Program-made: the position numbers and the translations under genes
Part shown: positions 1 to 5,208 of the stretch, piece after piece
Position numbering within the stretch: position 1 is the stretch's first letter
How the letters are laid out: every line of letters begins with the position of its first letter
Assembly (NCBI GenBank): GCA_937894105.1
Contig: CALCTI010000699.1
Coordinates: 1-6,383, forward strand
DNA from: an uncultured cyanobacterium
Lineage (GTDB): Bacteria; Cyanobacteriota; Cyanobacteriia; CACIAM-69d
Reading direction: 5' to 3'
Length of the DNA stretch: 6,383 nucleotides
Notes under the pieces: generated by a model
The model's database searches: none
What the model was told of the DNA's origin: nothing
What the model saw: the letters and a program-made list of their open reading frames with translations, nothing else

Positions 1-268
1 ACCCGACGATGAGGTGAAAATATTCAATACGGCTGCCCCCACCGAACGGGCTCGCCGTCGCCAAGCGGACCTGCAAGCTCGCAATCAGCCCAGCCCAGAC
101 TTGGCAACGTTGGAAGCTGAAATTCAAGAGCGCGATCGCCTGGATAGCTCCCGGGCGATCGCCCCCCTGCGCAAAGCTGACGATGCGTGGGAACTGGTCA
201 CCGACGGCATGACCATTGAGCAAGTGGTGGAAGCCATTAAATCTCGCTACCCAGATGCCTCTATTTGA
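1..268 (+). CDS. cmk: Cytidylate kinase C-terminal part (probably the 3' end of a PanC-Cmk fusion), 5' truncated by window
   Basis: The reading frame is open from the first bases and begins inside the protein with PDDEVKIFNTAAPTERARRR, which matches the Cmk segment FPDAxVKIF-x-TASxEERAxRR just after the central sheet. The later stretch ERDRLDSSRAIAPLRKADDA is the family's CMP-binding C-terminal motif; its R, D and R fit E. coli Arg181, Asp185 and Arg188 as I remember them. The end, DGMTIEQVVEAI, is the usual last helix. The enzyme phosphorylates CMP/dCMP with ATP in the cytosol. The GTG at 14 is an internal valine codon, not a start. In cyanobacteria Cmk is commonly fused behind pantothenate synthetase (PanC); that is family knowledge, and the fusion point lies outside this window. 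Two HIP1 octamers (132, 155) sit inside the gene. No clear terminator follows the TGA stop. Confidence 0.93.
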   Translation, partial: PDDEVKIFNTAAPTERARRRQADLQARNQPSPDLATLEAEIQERDRLDSSRAIAPLRKADDAWELVTDGMTIEQVVEAIKSRYPDASI

Positions 269-603
269 ACTTCAATCAACACCCATAGCTTCAAGCTTCG
301 CAATAAGTCTAAAAAAAACTCAAATTCCTCCTGACACTGTTTTTCGGTGCGAACAGATGAAATTCCGGCAGTTACCGTTACTATTCAAACCTGGCTCGAC
401 CCCATACCAATTACCAAAGTATCCAAAACGGGGCCCACAGTATTCAAAAACTGATCTACTATCTACCTAACCTCCAGGTCCCACTCTGAGTTTTATCTTT
501 TTTCTCACTTTCTGCCCATGACAGCTCCAATTCCGACCCCCGTTACTCAATTTTTGCTCCCCTTCCGCTAATATCCAGGGTCACGCCCCTAACTGCCACC
601 GCC
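269..603. other. Intergenic region with no gene seen
   Basis: This 335-bp spacer lies between the cmk stop and the phosphatase start. It is AT-richer than the genes, with an A8 run near 311-318 and a T/C-rich stretch at 491-512. I find no reading frame with protein-like composition, no tRNA fold and no HIP1 site. The only promoter-like element is TAATAT at 569-574, about 40 bp before the phosphatase start, and it lacks a convincing -35 partner at normal spacing. A weak CACTG-TTTTT-CGGTG hairpin near 336-350 is not followed by a T-run. It probably holds the 3' end of the cmk transcript and the phosphatase promoter. Confidence 0.6.
569..574 (+). promoter_or_regulatory. Possible -10 element (TAATAT) for the phosphatase gene
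   Basis: TAATAT matches five of six positions of the sigma-70 -10 consensus and would place a transcript start near 581, giving a leader of about 35 nt to the ATG at 616. The nearest -35-like hexamer, TTACTC at 543-548, is 20 bp away, which is too far. This is a weak call from base pattern only. Confidence 0.22.
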
Positions 604-615
604 GTGGCTGCCAAA

Positions 616-2082
616 ATGACTGCCGCATATCCGTCTCCCACCTCTTCAAGCCAGTCCCCAAGACCCGCCCTTGTTGCTGAGCGCGAGCCTGTTTTTGCCC
701 TAAAGGAACTTGTGGCACAGTTAAGCCGCGAGCAAAATAAGGTTCAAGATTTACTGAGTTCTTTGGGCTTTGCCCTGCGCAGCTTTAAAAATATCAATCA
801 GTTTTTGGAGCTTATTCCCTTAATCGCCTGCCGAGTTTGCAACGCTGACGGAGGGGCTTTGGTGCTGTTTCGCCCCAATGGTCAGGTGCGTTTGGAGCAG
901 CTGCACTGTATTGAGAATGCCGGTCAGTCTACGGCTCAGGCGATGCGGCGATCGCTGGAAATTTCCGCTCGACAGGCAACAGGAGCCTTGACCGCCAACG
1001 CCCATACTTTGACGCTCGCTGACCTGGGGCGACAGGCTGTGGAGGTTTTGGAAAGGCAAATTCAGGGGTTGATTCCCGATGAGGTGGCCATCGACGGGGT
1101 GTCGATTTTGGTGGACGGGGTTCAGCGGGGACGGCTCTATATTTTTGGTGATCGTGATCGGTTTGCCCTGAGTGATACCCGGCGAAAGCTGCTGTGTTTG
1201 GTGGCGGACCAAACGGCGGTGGCGATTGATAATGACGAGCTAAACGTTGAACTCAAGCGTAAAGAGCGCCTGGATCGAGAGTTAGAAATTGGCGCGGAAA
1301 TCCAGCTGCGATTATTGCCCCGGCGACCGCCCTATATTGACCAAATGGCGATCGCGGCCCGCTGTCAAACAGCCCATCGCGTGGGCGGCGATTATTACGA
1401 CTTTATTCCCCACCAGCATGACCAACAAACGACCGCCCATCAACCAGTAGCGGGAGCATCTACCCCTCCGAATCCCTTAGCGAATAAGCCTTGGGGCATT
1501 GCGATCGGCGACGTAATGGGCAAGGGCGTTCCGGCGGGGCTAATTATGACCATGACTCGAGGGATGTTGCGGGCAGAGGTGTTAAACGGCCACTCGCCGG
1601 CACGAATTTTGAACCATCTGAATCGGGTGATGTATGCGGACCTGGAAAATTCCCACCGATTTGTCACCCTGTTTTATTCCGAGTACAACCCGGCAACGGG
1701 AATGTTGTCTTACAGCAATGCGGCCCACAATCCGCCCTTAATTTGGCGAGCCCAGGAGCGGGTTTTGGAAACGCTGGATACGGCGGGAATGTTGATTGGG
1801 TTAGCGCCCGATAGTCAGTATGAAGATAAAACCACGCGCCTATATCCCGGGGACACGGTGGTTTATTACACGGACGGACTGACGGATGTGGCCAATGCGA
1901 AGGGCGATCGCTTTGAAGAGGAACGTTTGGTAAAGGTAGTCGAAAAGTTATGCGCCGAGGGGAATGGGGCCGAAGCGGTGCTGGGCAAACTCTTCGAGCG
2001 TATTCAAGACTTTATGGGGCCGGATATGAGCAACGGCGACGATATGACCGCAGTGGTTATTCAAGTCCAGCCCGACAAATAA
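616..2082 (+). CDS. GAF-domain SpoIIE/RsbU-type PP2C serine/threonine phosphatase
   Basis: This is a 488-residue cytosolic signalling protein with no membrane segment. Residues 1-25 are Pro/Ser-rich. A helical stretch (about 26-60) leads into a GAF-like sensor domain (about 55-205). A charged linker (EIGAEIQLRLLP) precedes the PPM/PP2C-type catalytic domain, about 240-485. Metal-site motifs of the SpoIIE/RsbU branch are present: GGDYYDF (257-263), GDVMGKG (298-304), YTDGLTD (418-424) and GDDMT (474-478), so it should be catalytically active. By family precedent such enzymes dephosphorylate anti-anti-sigma (STAS) proteins in partner-switching; no partner gene is next to it here. A Gln/His/Pro-rich loop at about 266-291 lengthens the segment after the first motif. 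I chose ATG 616; a GTG at 604 would add four residues, and neither has a Shine-Dalgarno sequence. It stands alone on its strand and ends at a hairpin. Confidence 0.92.
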   Translation: MTAAYPSPTSSSQSPRPALVAEREPVFALKELVAQLSREQNKVQDLLSSLGFALRSFKNINQFLELIPLIACRVCNADGGALVLFRPNGQVRLEQLHCIENAGQSTAQAMRRSLEISARQATGALTANAHTLTLADLGRQAVEVLERQIQGLIPDEVAIDGVSILVDGVQRGRLYIFGDRDRFALSDTRRKLLCLVADQTAVAIDNDELNVELKRKERLDRELEIGAEIQLRLLPRRPPYIDQMAIAARCQTAHRVGGDYYDFIPHQHDQQTTAHQPVAGASTPPNPLANKPWGIAIGDVMGKGVPAGLIMTMTRGMLRAEVLNGHSPARILNHLNRVMYADLENSHRFVTLFYSEYNPATGMLSYSNAAHNPPLIWRAQERVLETLDTAGMLIGLAPDSQYEDKTTRLYPGDTVVYYTDGLTDVANAKGDRFEEERLVKVVEKLCAEGNGAEAVLGKLFERIQDFMGPDMSNGDDMTAVVIQVQPDK

Positions 2083-2111
2083 GACGCGCCGCCCATTAAC
2101 GCCAGAAGCCT

Positions 2112-2140
2112 GGCGCAATAAGACCTATTGCGCCCTATTT
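2112..2140 (+). terminator. Probable intrinsic terminator of the phosphatase gene
   Basis: A perfect 9-bp inverted repeat (GGCGCAATA at 2112-2120, TATTGCGCC at 2126-2134) with a 5-nt loop lies 29 bp after the TAA stop and is followed by CTATTT. The T-tract is short, so termination may be partial. A competing 5-bp stem (GCCAG 2101-2105 with CTGGC 2110-2114) overlaps its left arm. Confidence 0.55.
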
Positions 2141-2257
2141 GAAGAACAAGTTAAGAGGGTAGATCGCCAGGGCAAGGGACTGATACCAACTCCGGCAGGG
2201 CTACCTCCAAATTACGATAGTCGGTCAATGGACACTGGGTCTGTCTCTCGTGCAGCG

Positions 2258-2288
2258 CTGGCGAAGCTAATAGGGTGGGCTTCGCCAG
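2258..2288. repeat. Perfect 10-bp inverted repeat (hairpin) between convergent genes
   Basis: CTGGCGAAGC (2258-2267) and GCTTCGCCAG (2279-2288) pair perfectly around an 11-nt loop. No T-run follows on either strand, so it is not a classic terminator. It sits between the 3' ends of the phosphatase and the universal stress gene, and could block read-through from either side, protect a 3' end, or be a REP-like dispersed hairpin. Confidence 0.6.
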
Positions 2289-2307
2289 AGTCCGGAATTT
2301 TGGGGGA

Positions 2308-2324
2308 GCCAAATTGGATTTGGC
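2308..2324. repeat. Short perfect hairpin, 7-bp stem with 3-nt loop
   Basis: GCCAAAT (2308-2314) and ATTTGGC (2318-2324) are exact reverse complements around TGG. The hairpin lies 33 bp from the universal stress gene stop. In the transcript of that gene it is followed by CTCCCCC, not by Ts, so it is not a standard terminator. Confidence 0.45.
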
Positions 2325-2333
2325 ATGGATTTC

Positions 2334-2351
2334 ACAATTGATGACAGATCC
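2334..2351 (-). repeat. Terminal-repeat-like sequence, possible remnant of a small transposable element
   Basis: The 13-mer CAATTGATGACAG here is identical to the right end of the CTAG-bounded element at 4911-5101 (copy at 5082-5094). No clear partner end is visible to the left within the gap, and no CTAG flanks it. It lies five bases from the universal stress gene stop codon. A solo or decayed end is the best reading; a 13-bp match could also be chance in part. Confidence 0.4.
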
Positions 2352-2356
2352 TGGTG

Positions 2357-3208
2357 TTATTTTCCGCCAACTTTTTTAGGGCGACTGAGCAACACCGGAC
2401 AGGGGGCATAAACCCGAATATAGTCCGACAGGGATCTTCCCAGTAGGCGTTCCAGGTCAGGCAATTCTTTGGCAATAGACGGGCGACGGTCCGGTGATCC
2501 GAGCATAATCATATCGGCGTTTTTTACTTCCGCTAGGCTGCACAAGGTGGGACCGGGGCGACCACCAATGGAAATACTGCGCACATCAATGTCGTAGCGT
2601 TTGGCAGCAGCGATCGCCGGTTGCAATGCCGGGTCAGAATCCCCAGAAACCTCTTCTCCCGGCTTTAACTTGGGATTAATGTGCACCAAAATAAGCTGCT
2701 TCCCCTTGGAGTCGCGCACATAGGTGATCGCCTCATTCAGAGCCTGCTGAGCCGCATCTGACGGGTCCACCGCCACCATAATTCGGTTTAAACGCTTAAC
2801 GTAAACGTCGTCCTTCACCAGAAGCATTGAGCGGGACGAAAGCTGGAACACGTACTGGCTAACAGAATTACTCAAAATTGACTTCAATCGCTTAAGCCCC
2901 CGCGAGCCCATTACGATTAAATCCGAATCCAGCTCGTCAGCCACCTCCAGTACCACCAGCTTCGGATCGCCCTGTGCCAACTTTGTGCACACCTGATTAT
3001 CCGGTAGCTCCAGGCGGGCGATCGCCTTTTTCAAGGTTTCCTCCCCCTCCTTATTTTTTTTAGCCAAATATTCTGCAGAAATTTCCGCCGTTACCACGTG
3101 TAAAATCGTCACCTGACTATCCTTAAGAAAAGGAATCTCCATCAGGTACTTCAACATCTCTTCGGACTGCCCCGTCCCAGAATCGGCCAAAAGAATTTTC
3201 TTTCCCAT
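2357..3208 (-). CDS. Universal stress protein with two tandem Usp domains
   Basis: This 283-residue soluble protein has two UspA-type alpha/beta domains. The first (about 1-133) opens with MGKKILLADSG and carries the nucleotide-loop region VMGSRGLKRLKSILSNSVSQ (99-118); it keeps G101-x-x-G104 but has Asn114 where the ATP-binding consensus G2xG9xG(S/T) has Gly. The second (about 139-276) begins RIMVAVDPSD and has LGSPDRRPSIAKELPDLERL followed by LGRSLSDY: the second glycine is Asp240 and the loop is longer. Nucleotide binding by domain 2 is therefore uncertain. Such proteins act in the cytosol in stress survival; the precise role is unknown. ATG 3208 gives a normal N-terminus starting directly with the first strand. 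It is transcribed alone, convergent with the phosphatase gene and divergent from the thioesterase gene. Two HIP1 sites lie inside. Confidence 0.92.
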   Translation of the reverse strand: MGKKILLADSGTGQSEEMLKYLMEIPFLKDSQVTILHVVTAEISAEYLAKKNKEGEETLKKAIARLELPDNQVCTKLAQGDPKLVVLEVADELDSDLIVMGSRGLKRLKSILSNSVSQYVFQLSSRSMLLVKDDVYVKRLNRIMVAVDPSDAAQQALNEAITYVRDSKGKQLILVHINPKLKPGEEVSGDSDPALQPAIAAAKRYDIDVRSISIGGRPGPTLCSLAEVKNADMIMLGSPDRRPSIAKELPDLERLLGRSLSDYIRVYAPCPVLLSRPKKVGGK

Positions 3209-3605
3209 GGATAAAGCCCGCTGCGAGAATCTTGTGTGATTTAACGTTTAAATGGTCCAATAAATGCCCAAATTTTTGGATTTTTGGGACTGAACCTCAA
3301 ACTTTCCAACCGTTAGAGCCTGTGTCAAACGCACAACAGGAAACAGCCGAATCAAAACGCCTGTAGTCCTGGACGTGACTCGACTCCTGCTTTTATGGTT
3401 GCATCATCTCCAACGTCGACCACAGGAAACTAGGTATTTATAACTAAATCTTTACACGTGTTTCAACAACTACCGTTTTGATGAGGCAAGGGACAAATTA
3501 TTATCCCAAGAGCTGACCAATGTCCATAGAAAACAACAAAATTTCTTGTTGGAAACTGTCCAAGGGTATGCCTTAAGCTGCAAGCCTGTTGCGTCCTTTT
3601 CTCCT
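3209..3605. other. Divergent intergenic region, no gene seen
   Basis: This spacer of about 400 bp separates the start of the universal stress gene (-) from the thioesterase gene (+), so it should carry promoters for both, although I see no confident -35/-10 pair. Visible structure includes a CCCAAA/TTTGGG inverted repeat (3267-3272 with 3283-3288), which would fall in the stress-gene leader; the 8-bp palindrome ACACGTGT at 3454-3461; and a direct repeat ACAGGAAAC near 3336 and 3423. Its last 60 bp stay open in the thioesterase frame from a TTG at 3546, but that extension does not look like part of the family. No HIP1 site is present. Confidence 0.5.
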
Positions 3606-4124
3606 ATGACTTTTTCCCAAGGCTGGTTTAGCTACCCCATTCGCGTGCAGCCTCACCATACTGACTACGGCGGCATTGTTTGGCATGGCACCTATATCAC
3701 TTGGCTGGAGTCGGCGCGAGTGGAGGCTCTGGCAATGGTGGGAATTGAATTTTCCGATTTGGTGTCCATGGGGGTGGATTTGCCGGTGGTGGATTTATCG
3801 TTGCGCTATCACCGCAGTTTGCGTTTGGGCGATCGCGCCGTCGTTTATGCTCGTTTGCTGCCTGCCAAAGGAGTGCGGCTAATTTGGGACTATTCCATCG
3901 AACCGACGCCGCACAAGATAGCTCAAGGTAGCGCTGATGGCAGGACTGGGGACGAGGCACCTGGGGAGAAATGGGTCGACAAGAAACTAGGCGAAAAAGG
4001 GGTGGGCGATCGCCCCTACATTACAGGGCAAGTCACACTGGTGGCGGTGGATCCCAAGCAGGGCAAGGTTTTGAGACGCCACCCACCAATCTTTACAGAA
4101 GCGTTAGAAAAGCTTAGAGCCTAA
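3606..4124 (+). CDS. Acyl-CoA thioesterase, YbgC/FadM-like 4HBT (hotdog) family, with an insertion
   Basis: The 172-residue product has the single hotdog domain of the 4-hydroxybenzoyl-CoA thioesterase family. The signature HHTDYGGIVWHGTYITWLES (residues 17-36) contains the expected catalytic Asp20 and His27 positions. It is followed by the hotdog helix (ARVEALAMVGIEF), a strand-turn segment VDLSLRYHRSLRLGDRAVVYARL and the closing strands YITGQVTLVAVD and GKVLRR. It should hydrolyse an acyl- or aryl-CoA thioester in the cytosol; the substrate cannot be read from sequence, and a DHNA-CoA hydrolase role is possible but not shown. Residues about 101-136 are a hydrophilic Gly/Lys/Asp/Glu-rich stretch between two core strands that the family does not need; without it the length (about 136) is normal. 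I prefer ATG 3606; a TTG at 3546 would add 20 residues with no domain match. It has its own strand segment, with 184 bp before the next gene. Confidence 0.88.
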   Translation: MTFSQGWFSYPIRVQPHHTDYGGIVWHGTYITWLESARVEALAMVGIEFSDLVSMGVDLPVVDLSLRYHRSLRLGDRAVVYARLLPAKGVRLIWDYSIEPTPHKIAQGSADGRTGDEAPGEKWVDKKLGEKGVGDRPYITGQVTLVAVDPKQGKVLRRHPPIFTEALEKLRA

Positions 4125-4308
4125 ATCACGGTCTACAATTAACTGGTCATTGAACTGAATATGGATTGGACTTTCGGTGTCGGCTCAGTTGAGAATAAAA
4201 ATGGTATTGAAAACAGTACTGATTTGAAATCGGCTAGAGAATCGTCCTCGTTATCCCCGCCAATACCGTTGTGGACTCTGTGCGTAAACGTTTATCCTGC
4301 TATCCGCT
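4125..4308. other. Intergenic spacer upstream of the 86-residue gene
   Basis: This 184-bp gap has no gene-like frame. A weak promoter-like pair, TTGTGG (4269-4274) and TATCCT (4293-4298) with 18-bp spacing, would start transcription only a few bases before the ATG at 4309, giving an almost leaderless mRNA. I see no terminator for the thioesterase gene. The promoter reading is low confidence. Confidence 0.3.
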
Positions 4309-4569
4309 ATGAATGCTGCTGCCCTGTCCTATAACCTTGCCGCTCCCGCCGAACCCATCGCCTCTTCCTTTGATATGGCGCTTCTCAACGCTGCGCGTTC
4401 CATTTACGAATTGTATTGTGAAGTGCAAACGGATATTATGCGACAGCCCACCGGCGTTGCCATCAACGGCGCCACCTATCGCGGTAAGCCGGTGTTTTGT
4501 AAGTCCCCGATTTTGCTGCCCGGAGAGCGCTTTATTCCCATTGCCCAAATTGATCCTGAGCTGTACTAA
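4309..4569 (+). CDS. Small hypothetical protein, 86 residues, family not recognised
   Basis: I do not recognise this product. It reads as a compact soluble protein: an Ala-rich N-terminus (1-20), an amphipathic helix DMALLNAARSIYELYCEVQT (about 22-41), then a short segment likely to form strands (GVAINGATYRGKPVFCKSPI, 49-68) and a tail LPGERFIPIAQIDPELY. It has two cysteines (37 and 64) but no CxxC pair, no signal peptide and no membrane segment. Codon choice resembles the neighbouring genes, and this frame has a more protein-like composition than the Pro-rich frame overlapping it on the same strand. The ATG is the only sensible start; there is no Shine-Dalgarno sequence. The stop lies at the beginning of a 14-bp tandem repeat, and 105 bp separate it from the next gene in the same direction, so co-transcription is possible. 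Confidence 0.6.
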   Translation: MNAAALSYNLAAPAEPIASSFDMALLNAARSIYELYCEVQTDIMRQPTGVAINGATYRGKPVFCKSPILLPGERFIPIAQIDPELY

Positions 4570-4609
4570 AGCGCCTGATTAAAAGCGCCCTATTAAAAGC
4601 TCCACCGAT
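4568..4609. repeat. 14-bp tandem repeat, two copies plus a decayed third
   Basis: AAAGCGCCTGATTA (4568-4581) is followed directly by AAAGCGCCCTATTA (4582-4595), 12 of 14 bases identical, then by AAAGCTCCACCGAT (4596-4609), which shares only the first part. The first copy starts within the TAA stop of the 86-residue gene. It looks like slipped-strand duplication in the spacer. Confidence 0.65.
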
Positions 4610-4612
4610 CGC

Positions 4613-4641
4613 TGCACTAGCTTTGCCGGTGCGACAGTGCA
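4613..4641. other. Weak hairpin upstream of the 79-residue gene
   Basis: TGCACT (4613-4618) can pair with AGTGCA (4636-4641) across a 17-nt loop in the spacer before ATG 4675. With six pairs and a long loop it may be chance. No T-run follows, so it is not an intrinsic terminator. Confidence 0.25.
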
Positions 4642-4674
4642 CACGATTCGCCTGCCCCATTATCCCGTCAGTTT

Positions 4675-4914
4675 ATGGTTCCTGTTCCAGCCCAGATTCA
4701 CTATGAGCTTTTGCTCCAAATTTTGGAACAGCAAACAGCGATCTCCCTTTATGAACAGCGGGATAAATTTCCAGACCACCAGCGACAGCTTCAAGAGTTA
4801 GTGGCTACCCTACGTAAAGCCCTTGCCCAACAAAAGCACCTGGAAGCGGAGTGCGATCGCCGTAACCTGCCTGTGGATTATCGCTGGTCCAATGAAATCA
4901 ACAAGCCCACCTAG
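4675..4914 (+). CDS. Small conserved cyanobacterial protein, resembles the DUF5340 family
   Basis: The product is 79 residues long, mostly helical and soluble. It starts MVPVPAQIHYELLLQILEQQ, then a charged linker, a helix QRQLQELVATLRKALAQQKHLEAECDRR (about 37-64) with coiled-coil character, and an end PVDYRWS. The layout of xPxPxxIHYELLLQLLExQT near the start, a long LRKALxQQKxLE helix and a YRW close is what I recall for the small cyanobacterial family named DUF5340; this is from memory and unverified. Function is unknown. ATG 4675 is a good start for that family. The TAG stop is formed inside a CTAG tetranucleotide that is also the left boundary of the repeat element at 4911-5101. The gene is co-directional with the 86-residue gene and contains one HIP1 site at 4853. 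Confidence 0.75.
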   Translation: MVPVPAQIHYELLLQILEQQTAISLYEQRDKFPDHQRQLQELVATLRKALAQQKHLEAECDRRNLPVDYRWSNEINKPT

Positions 4915-5101
4915 GGCGTGCCATCAATTAAATCTCTAAATTGAAGCGATACATAAAACCCTTGAGAGCTAGGGCGTGTTATTAATTAATCTCCAGAAGC
5001 CTTATGCAGTGGGGAGTACGCGCCCTTTAAAAACACACAAAGCTAGGGACTGAGACCCTTACGGCTCTTGACTGAGGGATTCAATTGATGACAGCCCCTA
5101 G
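4911..5101. mobile_element. MITE-like element with terminal inverted repeats, flanked by CTAG
   Basis: CTAG occurs at both edges (4911-4914 and 5098-5101), as expected for a 4-bp target duplication. Inside, the left end (4915-4936, starting GGCGTGCCATCAATTAAATC) and the reverse complement of the right end (5076-5097, starting GGGCTGTCATCAATTGAATC) agree at 17 of 22 positions. The 183-bp interior has no open frame for a transposase, so it would have to be moved by an element elsewhere. Two further CTAGGG motifs lie inside (4969 and 5043), the first again followed by GGCGTG, suggesting nested or internally rearranged ends. CTAG-like targets are known for IS5-type insertion sequences; assigning the family here is a guess. 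It lies between two genes and breaks neither. Confidence 0.6.
4969..5026. repeat. Internal second copy of the terminal repeat (nested element)
   Basis: CTAG at 4969-4972 is followed by GGCGTGTTATTAATTAATC, a close variant of the outer left end (12 of the first 15 bases identical). At 5016-5026 the reverse complement AGGGCGCGTAC resembles the same start, so 4969-5026 may be a small inner unit or a second insertion into a CTAG site. Confidence 0.4.
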
Positions 5102-5162
5102 TTGCGCTGGGCGTCTGGTATCTTTCCAGATTGAAGAATTGGTATAGATAATGCGAGCAAAG

Positions 5163-5207
5163 AATCTAAGCAGCAAAAATCTAAGCAGCAAAAATCTAAG
5201 ACAAAAA
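5163..5207. repeat. 15-bp tandem repeat, three units
   Basis: AATCTAAGCAGCAAA occurs exactly at 5163-5177 and 5178-5192, followed by a diverged third unit AATCTAAGACAAAAA at 5193-5207. The array ends one base before the mnmH stop codon. In the mnmH transcript it reads as a run of T-rich blocks (TTTTTG, TTAGATTTTT), with no stem before them. Confidence 0.8.
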
Positions 5208-5208
5208 A

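Noticed and set aside
216..470. Open frame on + strand overlapping the end of cmk and running into the spacer
   Set aside because: It overlaps a clear Cmk frame, its composition (many Pro, Lys, Ser, no fold-like pattern) is not protein-like, and it has no start signal.
582..591. CACGCCCC resembling the reverse complement of the GGGCGTG element end
   Set aside because: Only seven core bases match and the following bases do not resemble the terminal repeat.
820..1212. 130-codon minus-strand frame inside the phosphatase gene
   Set aside because: Antisense shadow of a well-supported GAF domain; no recognisable motif.
3267..3288. Terminator reading of the CCCAAA/TTTGGG inverted repeat
   Set aside because: It lies between divergent starts, has six pairs only, and has no following T-tract.
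3546..3605. TTG-started 20-residue extension of the thioesterase
   Set aside because: It adds no domain sequence, and ATG 3606 gives the normal family N-terminus.
4300..4582. Alternative frames over the 86-residue gene (minus 82 codons, plus 89 codons)
   Set aside because: The plus alternative is Pro/Ser/Cys-rich and the minus one Gly/His-rich. The chosen frame has the more balanced composition and a plausible start.
5114..5130. Small hairpin TCTGG/CCAGA after the repeat element
   Set aside because: Five pairs with a 7-nt loop and no T-run; expected by chance.
5163..5207. CRISPR-like array
   Set aside because: Units are head-to-tail without spacers and only 15 bp long.
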